Below, one piece after another: positions 13,468-25,153 of a stretch of DNA of 64,000 nt; positions within the stretch are counted from its first letter, which is position 1, and the number at the start of each line of letters is the position of its first letter. A model generated the notes under the pieces. The model was given only the letters and a program-made list of their open reading frames with translations, did no database searches and was not told the origin of the DNA. The stretch covers positions 31,426 to 95,425 of the forward strand of contig QLIY01000646.1 of the NCBI GenBank assembly GCA_003260075.1. Direction: 5' to 3'. The DNA is from Phallusia mammillata. Taxonomy: Eukaryota > Chordata > Ascidiacea > Phlebobranchia > Ascidiidae. Made by a program: the position numbers and the translations under genes.

Positions 13468-15461
13468 TGGTATTTAATTTATCCATATTCGTTAATAATG
13501 TGCAAATTTACCTAAACTGAAGTTATTCAAAGAAAATTATGTGGAGCACTTTCTAACGTTGACAGTGTACAGGCCCATTTAAAAAAGTTCTATTTAGGCT
13601 ATACCTAGTGACCTTTTGCTACCTTGCAGATTAATCACAATTTACTGTTGCATTTGCCACTGCGTGGGTTCCCAGACAGAGAACAGTAACAACCAAATCG
13701 GCGGTTGGTTGCTTAAGGGTGGGGCAAACGACAAAACACACATTCGTCACCTGCGGTTTACCCAAAAAGTAAATGACTAATCGCGGTTCACAAGTTGCGC
13801 AACTCAGGTTCAATTGTACGTTCAAATCTTTACTTTTGGCGGTCGCATGAAAGACAAGCACCTACGATAAGCAAATTTGACATTCGCAGCGGAAGACTGA
13901 TGAATAGTAGGGAAAACTAGACTAAAGTTCTCGCTATGTTTCGGTTTACTTCTATTGACAGAATATATAATACAACAGGGAACTGTTTCAGGAAAATTGG
14001 ATGCTTGTGTATGTAAGAAGTCGGTTATACAAAGATAGAATATAATGACCTCGAAGATACAGATACAAATCCAGCATGACTCTAAAATGGGATTAAGTAG
14101 GTAAAACAGACCTCCATTTTCTGACAAACGTCGGAAAAGAAGAATTTCAGCAGTGTGATGTGTATACTGATCGGGATTTATTCTGTTGACTTTAATGTAA
14201 TTAAAACATTTATTGCAGAGAGAAGTCGCTGTTTGGTATTGTAGTTATGAATGGCTAGGTTTAGGAAAGTCCCCTCTAGAAATGCAGCGAATTTAATCAA
14301 ATTTAAACGTTTAACGATACTCCCTGTAAAGTAAAGGCAAACATTCAACGCTTTAAAAGGGCAACAGACAGACATTACTCACGTTTTGCTCCATAAAAAC
14401 TTTACGATTTACTCAAAATAATTATTTCGGGCAATGGCTTTGAAGTAACGTGACGACGTAAGACCAATGTAAGACACAATAGGATAACGATTTTAACTGA
14501 TTCACGCACTGACGCAAAACGTGCATGACTTTTTTGGAAACATTTATAAAGCAAACCGCATGCAAGCTACCATTTAGTCTTTTCATTGACTAATGCGTGA
14601 TCAGCTGAGGGCACGACAAGGCGTTATTGGAGTTGCTGTCAACGATCTGACGTTACGTGCGACGTACGTGCGTCATTTGGATGACGTATACTTCCGCACA
14701 ACAAGTTATGAAGTGACAAACATGGGGTGATGGCTTATTTTTGGGTCGAGCTGGGCAATTGGCCTTTCAACGTAAAAGGTTGTAGACTGTAGGGCCAGGG
14801 TCGCCATGTCCCCAAATCGACAAGGTTTTCGATATTTATCGCTCTAAGTACGGCTAATAGCAAAGAGAATGAAAAAAAAACGCTATTGGTATTGAAGTTC
14901 AAAATCGATTAAACCGCTACGTTTCAATACCACGGCGTTTGTTGCATGAGATATGGACGAAATGAATAAAAATAACACCTATTTCTTCCTTCCGTTTTCT
15001 CCAAGATTTGACGGTTTGATATAAATGGAAGTTTAAACCCAAATCTGTACGCACTATTTGTTTTCATATTTTTTTACTTTCCTCTCTTTGAGCATTAATA
15101 TCGCCATGGTAAATCTTTAGATAGAACAAATCACATATGTCAAATAATAGGTTTCGAACACAGAAGTAAAAGCTGTCAAACCGTGTATTTCCCTAAAATC
15201 ACCACACAGCGGAATAAAGTATTTGATGTACAAAGTCTGGGATAAAAATAATAACACGCTTTCGACAAATATTCACAAATCGGATTGAAACCATGCAATT
15301 ATTCCTCAGACGTGAAATCAATTTGCGTTTCAAAATAGAAAGAAACCAACCGTATTATGACGACAAGCCACGAATAAATGACGTCAACTTGTTCAATCTA
15401 TGTACATTTCACCCACCCATCAAAATTGCATTAAAAATTCTTTACATAATATCTACTATGG
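13468..15461. other. Non-coding stretch, no supported gene
   Basis: Minus-strand frames up to 101 codons around 13631-14375 show no recognisable family and no splice structure; treated as chance. Confidence 0.45.
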
Positions 15462-15988
15462 CAGGGATGGCGAACCTTTTTAGTTGAATGGGTCAAACAT
15501 GATATTAAAATTCGGAAAGAAAACAAAGTGGGTCACATATTTTATTGTATGTCAATGTCAATGCTAAGATGCTTGTTGTTGCATCTTTTCTGCAAGTCTT
15601 AGGTAGTTTTCAGTTTAATGCACGCAGCAGTCATATCTGAGCTGAGACGAGTCCTGGCACTTGATTTTATGAAATTCATGTGTGAAAACAATGATTCGCA
15701 TGAATGTGTGGAATCGAACAGCGTCAACAAAGGTACAACAAATCGTTTCAAGTTTTACGTTTAAATAAGCACATCTGTTGCCTCACAATTGACTCAACAA
15801 TCGGTATTTTAAGACAATAGGCAATGTGGCAAAGAGCGTTAAGTTAACTGTTGTGTTGCTTTTTAATCTTGGAATCTGGTAACCCTTCCTATAGTAATCA
15901 GTATAAATTTTTAAAACTACAAGTGGGTCACTAGAATTCACTTGGTGGGTCACTTTGTGACCCGCGGGTCAGTGGTTCGCCATCCCTG
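15462..15988. mobile_element. hAT-type MITE with perfect target duplication
   Basis: 527 bp with 15-bp terminal inverted repeats CAGGGATGGCGAACC, flanked by identical 8-bp target duplications TACTATGG (15454-15461 and 15989-15996). The 8-bp duplication and CAG start are hallmarks of hAT transposons. The interior has no transposase and carries several GTGGGTCAC pieces, so it is non-autonomous. The perfect duplication suggests a fairly recent insertion. Confidence 0.95.
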
Positions 15989-15996
15989 TACTATGG

Positions 15997-18400
15997 TGAC
16001 GAGTAAGGAAATCACCCCATAGATGTGACGCAATCACAGTATGTGTCAGAGCACAGGTTAACAAAGTTCTTTTAAAAAGCACTTAAAAATTACGTGATGA
16101 AAATTAAGCGAAACGTGATGTCCGTAAGATTGGAAATCGAAATACATTTCAGAAATGTAGCACGTCATAAGACTAAGTGGTATACAAGCTATTGTTGCTT
16201 TTAAAATACATTTAGGGATTTAACTTGTGCAACATTGTGCAATAATTTACATCACAGTCTTCAGGAAATTGCATTTCTGTACATCTGTAAGACTCAAGAA
16301 ACTTCAATACTTGGTTTGGAGAAAATTGAATTGTAATTTTAAAACAGAAAAAAATAGGAATAATTAATCAATACCTAAGAAGTGGTCTTTGGCTTCGTGC
16401 CTACAATAAGCCAAACCCCGGATGTTTTTACATAAAAAATCACATAAACAGCACAAAGTTGGCTAAATCTTGGGGGAACTGAGGATACAAAAATATTGAG
16501 TGTTTATTGCAGCTTCTCCTACATTACCCACAACCGGCAATATTTCGAAAAGTATTCGCACCCAAAACCGACCTTTGGCCCTCCGCTCACGTGACAAGCA
16601 CCCTGGGAAAGTCGCCTGATCGCTTCCGGTTTGATGACGTCAGCGACTCGTCGGTCACGTGGCCTAATGCTTCCATTCATGGATTCGTGGTGGTTTTTCT
16701 GAAAGTGACCAGTCAATGGACGCGGAAACACGACTTCCGGAAACGTTTGTGACGTCACAGCGTTGCTAAGGGACATTTGGACAACATGATGTCACGTGGT
16801 AATCATGAGATTGGTGTGTAAATTTTACAAACTTCCGACAATATGAGAGAAATTCCACAAAAACTTGTTTGAACAGCGCTACAATTTACTATATATTAAA
16901 CTCTAAGGTAGTGACATTTAAAAATTTTATAGACCAAACAAACAACCACTTTTTTACAAGAAGGTGCTGACAGGTTTTCAGAGTGAGACCGAAAAATAAT
17001 CTGTGTTTTAACTTCATGCAATAAACGTTTTAAAGATTTCAAAATTTTTGTTCAGCGTTACTTCGATGTTGCCTTCAAAGATTCTTCAAACCAGAGTACG
17101 GGTATCCTTTTAAAAAGTGCCTAAATGAAATTATTTTAAAGTCCCAGCTATACGGGGTAATAATTAGGATAAACAAAATAATGCTGCTACTAAATGCAAT
17201 AAATGATTTCTTTCTTACTGGCACACTTTACCAATTTTAAAATCCTTTTTTGCAGAGAACCACAAAAGTTTCAGATTAAACACCAATACCTTGTTAGTCC
17301 TACCGTCGATGAGTAACAACAGTTTCGCTAAATTCGTGCGTAATTTCACTGTAACCTTTCATCTTATGTTACACCTCGAAATACACACAAGTGGACCAAA
17401 ATAGGAAACGATAAGTAAAAGACGTACCGGAACTACATGCTCAAATCATAGGAAGCAAAGAACGGGGTCTTCCGAAGGTCGTATTCAATTCAATTTCCTA
17501 ATTAGAAACAAAAGTCGATACATGGCAAAAATAGCCAGAAATAGAAATACATGACAACACCGTGAAACCGAGGACACAATCTATCAGTATTAATATATGG
17601 TAGGGGAAGGTGTTTTTGGACACAAACGAGGTTGGTGCTTGTGCATGTCTTGAAAGTGTAGCGCCGCCAAGTGGAAAAAGAAACAGTCGAGTTCGCCTTT
17701 TATAGGGCGTCCAATTTATATGACAATTCTTGTGATCAGAAAGATACTGTGCATAACAAAGAATGCAATAAAAAAAACGCTTCGCAAATTTTGTTTACTT
17801 GATATTGTTTTACCTCTAGACTCGTTGGTTTTAAAGAGCGACTGAAGATGCGCACATAGGTGAAATATAAATGTTTTGAGATTATTTGTTGACTGATTCT
17901 TATTCAGAAGCATCAATTAGTCTTGCAAATTTTGTAGTTTGTTTCGCAACAATACTCATTTTGATCGGTTTTGAACAATAACAGTTGTGGCGTTTTTCTA
18001 ACTAGCTTGTTTCTAAATATCTTCATAAGGCGTTACGTAAAAGTGCTTTTTATGATGTTGATTTTTATGATGTTTTTATGATGCACACTTGCATAAATAT
18101 TCAAAGTTTTATCAGATATCGCTTCAACCGCATCAAGGGCACTTAACAGGCTTTGTGGCTGCCAGCAACTAAACAAATTCGACAGTTATGTAATGGTAGC
18201 CAAAACACAAATCGGCAGATCAATTCAGATAAAGAAGGACTTTCAAAAGGTCCTCGCTTGCACCAGGGGTCAAAATTTAAGGGACAAAGATAGAAACCGG
18301 AATCTTTAGATCGCATATAATCCTCATAGGCGATATCGCTTAAAATTGGTGCAGATTGCGCGAAAATTGTTTAGGAAAGAACCAATAAAATCCATTGACC
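15997..18400. other. Non-coding stretch with a promoter-like patch
   Basis: No supported gene. The interval 16588-16800 is annotated separately. A diverged piece of the fold-back element lies at about 17886-17960. Confidence 0.5.
16588..16800. promoter_or_regulatory. Promoter/enhancer-like cluster of CRE, ETS and E-box sites
   Basis: Within about 210 bp there are three CACGTG E-boxes (16588, 16656, 16793), two TGACGTCA CRE palindromes (16635, 16750), two CTTCCGG ETS sites (16623, 16734) and an RFX half site GTTGCTAAGG (16762). Local GC is well above the surroundings, which also explains the open frames on both strands. No adjacent coding exon was recognised, so it may be a distal promoter, an enhancer or the start of a non-coding RNA. 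Confidence 0.4.
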
Positions 18401-18559
18401 CGATTTTATAGGTTCAAGTTCGGAGGTGTGATGTCAAGAACGGTTTGATGGAAATTTTATAAGATAGAATCGCGGGGGGGGGGACGATTTTATAGGTTCA
18501 AGTTCAGAGATGTGTGATGTCAAGAACGGTTTGATGGAAATTTTATAAGATAGAATCGC
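18401..18559. repeat. Duplication joined by G10, first G-type junction
   Basis: Copy 1 at 18401-18473, G-run 18474-18483, copy 2 at 18485-18559. Copy 2 has an extra TG in GATGTGTGATG. Confidence 0.85.
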
Positions 18560-20784
18560 CTATTGAAATCTGATGAGTCGTGACTGCGTGGTATAGTGTT
18601 ATACGTCCTAATTTTGGCATGTGTCAAAAACCGACAAGGCATGTTAGGATAATTGGTCCTTACATTACGTAACCAATGCCCTTTGCTTAACGTTTTGGGA
18701 TAGATTTTGTCCCGGGTTCTAACCAGATCGCAATATATCTTACATAAAAGTATTTTACAACATGAAAAAGAACGGAAAAAATACTTGTATGTCAATGTAG
18801 TAAAAATCACTACCTGGGTTTTCAGACGCATATGCCAACTGACTTCACAAAGGCAATTGTTTGTTATGCTGCAAAACTGTCCAAAAAATCACTTATTCAC
18901 CACCAAACATATAGTCAAAGTATAAAGGATGTGTACATCAATAACATTTAATTGAATCTTTATTTTTTCGGATTTTACCTCAAATTTAATATCCTACAAG
19001 CAACAAAATAACTTTATTTTCTAACGTTAATAGCCTATGTACGTGAGCTATCAGCGCTACGCAAAAACCACATACGCGTGGGCTTTGGTGATTGCGAACT
19101 TTTTAGCAGACTTGGTTTGGCAACATAAACAGCACGAAGATTACGGGGAAAATCACGATCAGCGTTGCGACATACGCCAGAGATTACGTCGAAAGTTCGG
19201 CGGGCTTCCGGTGTCATTAGGGTCGCAAAAAGGACGAACATCCATTGATGTAACTGTTTGAAACATGACGTGCATGAGCATTGGGTAAAAACCTTTGTCG
19301 TCGTAAAATAGCAAACTGGTTGACATGCTGACATTTTTTGGCTTCTGTTTTCAACCGTAATTGATTCAAAGCTATATTTTCCAAACAGTCCAGAGTATAC
19401 ACTGCAGAATTTCAAATGGCGCTTGCATATATGTGTATGTCCAATTGGGGCATCTACTTAGGTATATAGAGCCTTCTTTGGCTAATGGAACATGGTCTGT
19501 TCCGAAAACGCTATAAACAAGATCGTTGTCGGTTTCAAAGGGGTGCTTTAGGGAATTACAAATCCCCTTGCGGTCTGCACTGTCGTGAAAACAGGATGCA
19601 ATTAGACGCGGTTTGAAGTTATAGGACAGCTGTTTACAGGTTCATGCGAATGACGCCCGTTTTTCGAGAATTTTCTGACGCTTTGGGAGAACCAACACAA
19701 AAGCCGCAATCGTTCACCAGCGAAAAGTGACCTGGATAAGCATCATAACAACGAGATATTTGCATATTAGGCTGACCTTATGATAGATGTGTTAGCTGCC
19801 CGGTATTTGAGATGCATCAAGAAAGGTGAATGCGTTGTGCCAGTTTATCACAGAAATTAATCGGTTTACAATCAAGTAATCAGTAACGCTTAATGCCCTA
19901 AATTGCGTTGGTGACCTTCTTTTTTACTGGAAATCAATCTCGTTTTCTTCACCAAACTGAAAATCCTCACGTGACGTTATGAAATATTCTGAATGCGGTA
20001 TAATAACTGATATAATTTTTTTAGCGGTATAAGGGCAAATGCCAAACAATGGTAACTTGCATTTTGCGCTTAAACTGTCCGTAAAAGATCCAGAAAAGGT
20101 GCTTGGTCCACTCCGAATTACATAAATCAACAAAACAACCCGTTTTAAGAGACTTTTGCCTATTTTTGATCATCTTAGTATTGCAAATAATACATTTTTG
20201 TTCCTGTCGTCGATATTGAAGAAAATAATCACTTCAGACATTTAAAACAAACAAACAAACAAACAAATAATCCTTTCAGACATTTCTGCGTCCATACATA
20301 GACAGCAGGACCTCCACAGCAGGGTGATCTATATTTTGCTCCGTACTCACAAAACGTTTGCACTTCATACACGGGACTTGCAAATATAGCCAGGTTCGTT
20401 TCAGAAGTCATCACTTATTTGGTCTCAAAAACCAAGAAAAATCTTCTCTAGTGGTCGAACTTGCGGTCATATGACGTGTTATCAGCCCGTGTCAACGTCA
20501 TCACCGGTGGGTCAGTACACGAGTCTGAGCAGACTTCCACGAAGGTAGAGACTAACACGCGATCACTATCAAGGTAAAGAGCACCTCATCGCTAGAACGA
20601 ATTCCGAACGAGACAGGTCAAAGCACTCATGTTGCCATTTGTGGAAAACTACTCGAGACACTGGAGACAATTTAACTCTTGTTAAATGTAAATTTGAATC
20701 GAAACAAACCATTTTTCCTCATGTGCCATATGTGTTAGCAGAGAAACTAAGGTACAAAAGAAACAACTGCAGAACTGTAACATG
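18560..20784. other. Non-coding stretch, uncertain open frames
   Basis: Contains a GC-balanced patch at 19035-19415 open on both strands, an AAAC microsatellite at about 20245-20268 and a small exon-like minus-strand frame at 20351-20413 (see findings). Nothing here has a recognisable family. Confidence 0.4.
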
Positions 20785-21111
20785 CTGAGATCGAAACAAA
20801 ACGAACCCGATTGACTTAAAGATTTTTCAGCAAAAAATATTTTTTGAATATTAACGGAATAAAATGCAGAATTTGTCTGTAATTGATTGTATGATGGATG
20901 CATGGCAGGTTAGGAATGAAAACAAAACATTTTACGCGCATTGGGGGGGGGGACTGAGATCGAAACAAAACGAACCCGATTGACTTAAAGATATTTCAGC
21001 AAAAAATATTTTTGGAATATTAACGGAATAAAATGCAGAATTTGTCTGTAATTGATTGTATGGTGGATGCATGGCAGGTTAGGAATGAAAACAAAACATT
21101 TTACGCGCATT
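20785..21111. repeat. Duplication joined by G10
   Basis: Copy 1 at 20785-20942, G-run 20943-20952, copy 2 at 20954-21111. Copies differ by isolated substitutions (GATGGATG / GGTGGATG). Confidence 0.9.
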
Positions 21112-21147
21112 TAGCCTGTCCGGAGCAATGACATTGTTCCCATTACA

Positions 21148-21302
21148 GGACATTAAAAACTATATGTCTACATAAGACCCTGCATAAAATATACAACAGC
21201 TATCAGAAAGAACAAACAGGGGGGGGGGTGGACATCAAAAACTACATGTCTGCATAAGACCCTGCATAAAATATACAACAGCTATCAGAAAGAACAAACA
21301 AA
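21148..21302. repeat. Duplication joined by G10
   Basis: Copy 1 at 21148-21218, G-run 21219-21228, copy 2 at 21230-21302. ACATTAAAAACTATATG against ACATCAAAAACTACATG. Confidence 0.88.
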
Positions 21303-21746
21303 CAAGAAAATTTGATTCCAGATTCAATAAACGGTCGCACACACGTTGCGAAATTTTCAACCTAAATGTTGACGAAAAAAACAATGATCTGCCTGCAATA
21401 TATTTGTAACATTTAATGTGATAGGTTGAGACAACACATAAATCGTCACGTTGTTCCAGAAAAACACGTTTTATTCCATAATTACCCCCACTCATATATC
21501 AAGTACAGCAGGTTTCCGAAATAATTGCGCGATTGTCTCTTTAACGAGCTTGTAATTTTGTTTATTCAACCAAATGCTACAAGTTAACAATCGATCTTTG
21601 AGTAGCCAAGGGGAGAAAAAATCCCTGATCCGGTAATAGCGGGCTATCATCAAGTGGTTCCGAAGACTTACGTAAATTGTGGAGTGACTATGCAAAAAGT
21701 ATCGTAATCGTTTGGTCAAACAGATAAAATATTGTTTGATTCAAAA

Positions 21747-22154
21747 CGCCCAAAACTTGAAACGATTTGCAAGGAAATATACAAAAGTGAAATAAATGAC
21801 CGCCTTGTATTAACGTCAGATTTTCCTTAAATTATGCACAAACTTGGACAAAAGTGACTTTTTTCACCAACCTTGGCTATAAGATTATGCTTAACAGTAA
21901 AAAACGTACCAGGTTGTTTCAAACCAAAGATTTTTGGGGGGGGGGGGTCGCCCAAAACTTGAAAAGATATGCAAGGAAATATACAAAAGTAAAAAAAAAA
22001 ACGACCGCCTTGTATCAACGTCAGATTTTCCTTAAATTATGCACAAACTTTGACAAAAGTGACTTTTTTCACCAACCTTGGCTATAAGATTATCTGCTAG
22101 ATTATTCTTAACAGTAAAAAACGTACCAGGTTGTTTCAAACCAAAGATTTTTGG
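21747..22154. repeat. Duplication joined by G-run
   Basis: Copy 1 at 21747-21935, G-run 21936-21947, copy 2 at 21949-22154. Twelve G's equal ten filler bases plus the GG that follows TTTTT in copy 2. Copy 2 has an extra TCTGCTAGAT segment. Confidence 0.9.
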
Positions 22155-22770
22155 TAGCATTGAAAAAAAAAACTAAAGCACGATTTGCAATTAAACTACA
22201 AGATGTTTCATGCTACCTCAGGCAATTGTGTTCAATTAAAATCAGTTTAAAGATTTTAATTGCCTTATTGTCTAAGGATTTTGCAATACGTATTTATCGT
22301 AAAACGTTCTACCAAACCAAAAGACAGATGTGTAAATTGCTCAAATCAAATCGGCACTAAAGCGTATAAACAACGTGTGATCCTAAGATGAAAATCGTTT
22401 TCCATATCATTGTGCACTTCACTTCAAAAAACGTGGGTTATGGCATTGCCCGTGCGTTCAAAGCCATCGAAACGTCAAGGCCATTATACCTATAACGTCT
22501 TGAGCGTACGTACGTGAACAACATACACGGCAGGTTAACCCGGCAATTACGTTGCGCTCATGGGCTAAACCAAATATGGAAGTAACATCGTGTTGTTGGT
22601 TCCGACAGAGTACTGAAAATATTTTAGTCAAATGAGTATCATTTATGGAACACTTGATTAATGATTGTGTTTAAATTTGGTAGGTATTAAGAGGCGCTCA
22701 GTTAACGCAGGAACCAAGCGATTTTATTCAAAATCGAACCCACGATTTCTGCATCTTTGGATATTTGATT

Positions 22771-23130
22771 TTATAAAACAATCTTGTATTTATTAGTTAA
22801 TAAGCTGTCCAACCGTATATTTAAACTTTTTTATTAAATCGGTAATAAACGAAAAACTTTGTCTGCTAAAGCCTTGTTAACCTAAAATATATCAAACCAA
22901 AGTGGCGCAAATTCTGCAAAGCGCCAGCGGATACATTCGTTATCGGCTGGGGGGGGGGCTTATAAAACAATCTTATATTTTATTAGTTAATAAGCTGTAC
23001 AACCGTCTATTTAAACTTTTTTATTAAATCGGTAACAAACGAAAAACTTAAAGCCTTGTTAACGCAAAATATATCAAACCATAGTGGCGCAAATTCTGCA
23101 AAGCGCCAGCGGATACATTCGTTATCGGCT
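22771..23130. repeat. Duplication joined by G10
   Basis: Copy 1 at 22771-22948, G-run 22949-22958, copy 2 at 22960 to about 23130. Copy 1 carries a short extra TGTCTGCT segment. The repeat overlaps the beginning of the open frame at 23084-23479. Confidence 0.88.
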
Positions 23131-23479
23131 GACAAAGCGGACGAACGACCGCCATTTATTATCGTATCTTGTTTACGGGCGATCAGGAAAAATCGAAGTA
23201 AAAAAGGGAAGTTGTGCATCTCTTCACAGCACGAAAAAGCCACATTCACCATCAACACTAAGAGAGAAACAAAATGCCCAACGTATACAACGCCAAAGAG
23301 TCGGTTACGGCAAAATCTCTATTGGCACCTTGGCATCAGATATAACGAGCACTGAGTCACTCGCAGGAAGTTGTACCGATGTTATCGCAAAAAACATGGG
23401 CTTTGTGAAGACGGCGACCAACAACAATACCTCGCAAGTAATAATGTACGGGGTGGGCTTTGACGCAAATCTGATTTGA
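23084..23479 (+). CDS. Unrecognised open frame, possibly a terminal exon
   Basis: 131 codons opened by GTG, not ATG, and closed by TGA. The last 60 residues or so (VGYGKISIGTLAS, SLAGSCTDVIAKNMGF, VIMYGVGFDANLI) have a coding-like composition and higher GC than the flanks. The first part is duplicated across the G-run. No family recognised. It could be the last exon of an unknown gene starting near 23290, or chance. Confidence 0.15.
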   Translation: MAQILQSASGYIRYRLTKRTNDRHLLSYLVYGRSGKIEVKKGSCASLHSTKKPHSPSTLREKQNAQRIQRQRVGYGKISIGTLASDITSTESLAGSCTDVIAKNMGFVKTATNNNTSQVIMYGVGFDANLI

Positions 23480-24492
23480 TACCATTATGAAAATTGGCCT
23501 TTTGAGTCAAACGAGGTCACTGTCGTTGGGTTGGGTTGGGTACATGATTGTACTTATGTGTTTTCGTGAATAATCTATTTTAACGTTGATTGCGTGGGTA
23601 ATGTTAATGTATGATTTGGTTTAATGTGCCACTGAATGTTGGCAGCGGCGTTGGTGTAAAAGTGTGTATTTCTTGTGTGTTCCTGCGTAATTGTGTTGGA
23701 TGTGTTAAATGAGATGCATATGTCAACGTTTTTTTTTTGTTATTTTATGGTGATTTGTTTTATTTCATTATTTTTAAACTAAAAGAATATCCAGTTAGTA
23801 GAATTCAGAAAAATATATACTGTTTGCGTAATTGTTGGTAGAAAAAAGTTATTTTTTAGCCAATAAGAAAGTAGTTTTCAGGAATATGTACACTACACCG
23901 TTAACGACCCTTTGTCAGTTCGTAACGAAATTATGAATACGGTTTATATTTGTACGTTTATTTGTTATTGTAAACGAAACTATAAATGCTATTTAAATTT
24001 GTATGTTTATTTCTGTGCATTTTGGGCATTTAGTAGTGCATTTTCCGTGTTGTCTACCTGTGTTGCTACGGAGGTGCTTGGCAACCGATACCAAGAATTC
24101 AACTGTCACAGTCATTTCGTGTCGTGACAACCTAAAGATCATTTCCTGCATGAATCAACACCCGACACATCCATTTTCGGCTTACAGGCGAACAAACGTC
24201 CCAATTAGACTGCGATCATAACCAAGAGGTGCTTGAACAACAAAACGTACGGAGAATTGGATAATTTTGATCTGGAAAAGGCGTTACACTCACCAATGAG
24301 TGGAAAATTGGCAAAATCACTGGAAATCGATTCTACGAGTCAAGTACCCTGATGCTGTTAATTAGCGATGATTAGACGTGAAACCTTTTAAGTGTGAACT
24401 AGGAAGGACTTTTAAGTGCTCAAACGCACAGCAAAGTAGTTGGTTTAGTCTCAATTCCTGTACATGGAATACAAATACGCGTAAAAAAATTA
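23480..24492. other. Non-coding stretch, nothing recognised
   Basis: T-rich sequence with short frames only; no supported feature. Confidence 0.5.
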
Positions 24493-24705
24493 TAAATTAT
24501 CTCATGCAGTAATACATAAAGGTTTAGATTTCTAAAGAGTTGAATGGTTTTGTACATGACTTTACCCAATAGCTCGTTGCGAACTTACGACAAGGGGGGG
24601 GGGCAAATTATCTCACGTAGTAACACATAAAGATTTAGATTTCTAAAGAGTTGAATGGGTTTTGTACATGACTTTACCCAATAGCTCGTTGCGAACTTAC
24701 GACAA
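24493..24705. repeat. Duplication joined by G10
   Basis: Copy 1 at 24493-24593, G-run 24594-24603, copy 2 at 24605-24705. Copy 2 is itself followed by another G10 (24706-24715), so three pieces are chained. Confidence 0.9.
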
Positions 24706-24715
24706 GGGGGGGGGG

Positions 24716-25153
24716 CAGATTATAACATCTGCAATAAATTTTGGATTGTCATTAAGTCTGTTCACCTCAAGACATGTGAGAAACAATGATGTAAAATATT
24801 TGTAATTAGCTCAATGCCCTTTAAGATCCGTTGTTAATAGATCATGAGTCGGGGGGGGGGCAATCCAACAGTTAAAAATGTATCTTTAAAATTTTCAATT
24901 TGAAAACATTGCCGTACAAATGTTGTGTGGAGTAAATTTTTCTTGTTTTATCTGAAAACGTGTGCAGGAAGTTTTTTTTTTTTTCAAAAACATAAAAACA
25001 ATACAGAAAAAATATCTTGAGATTATAACATCTGCAATAAATTTTGGATTGTCATTAAGTCTGTTTACCTCAAGACATGTGAGAAACAATGATGTAAAAT
25101 ATTTTTAATTAGCTCAATGCCCTTTAAGATCCGTTGTTAATAGATCATGAGTC
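24716..25153. repeat. Chained duplication with two G10 junctions
   Basis: Copy 1 at 24718-24850 is bounded by G-runs 24706-24715 and 24851-24860. After 159 bp of unique sequence (24861-25019) copy 2 follows at 25020-25153. One short contig thus appears wedged between filler on both sides. Confidence 0.88.
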
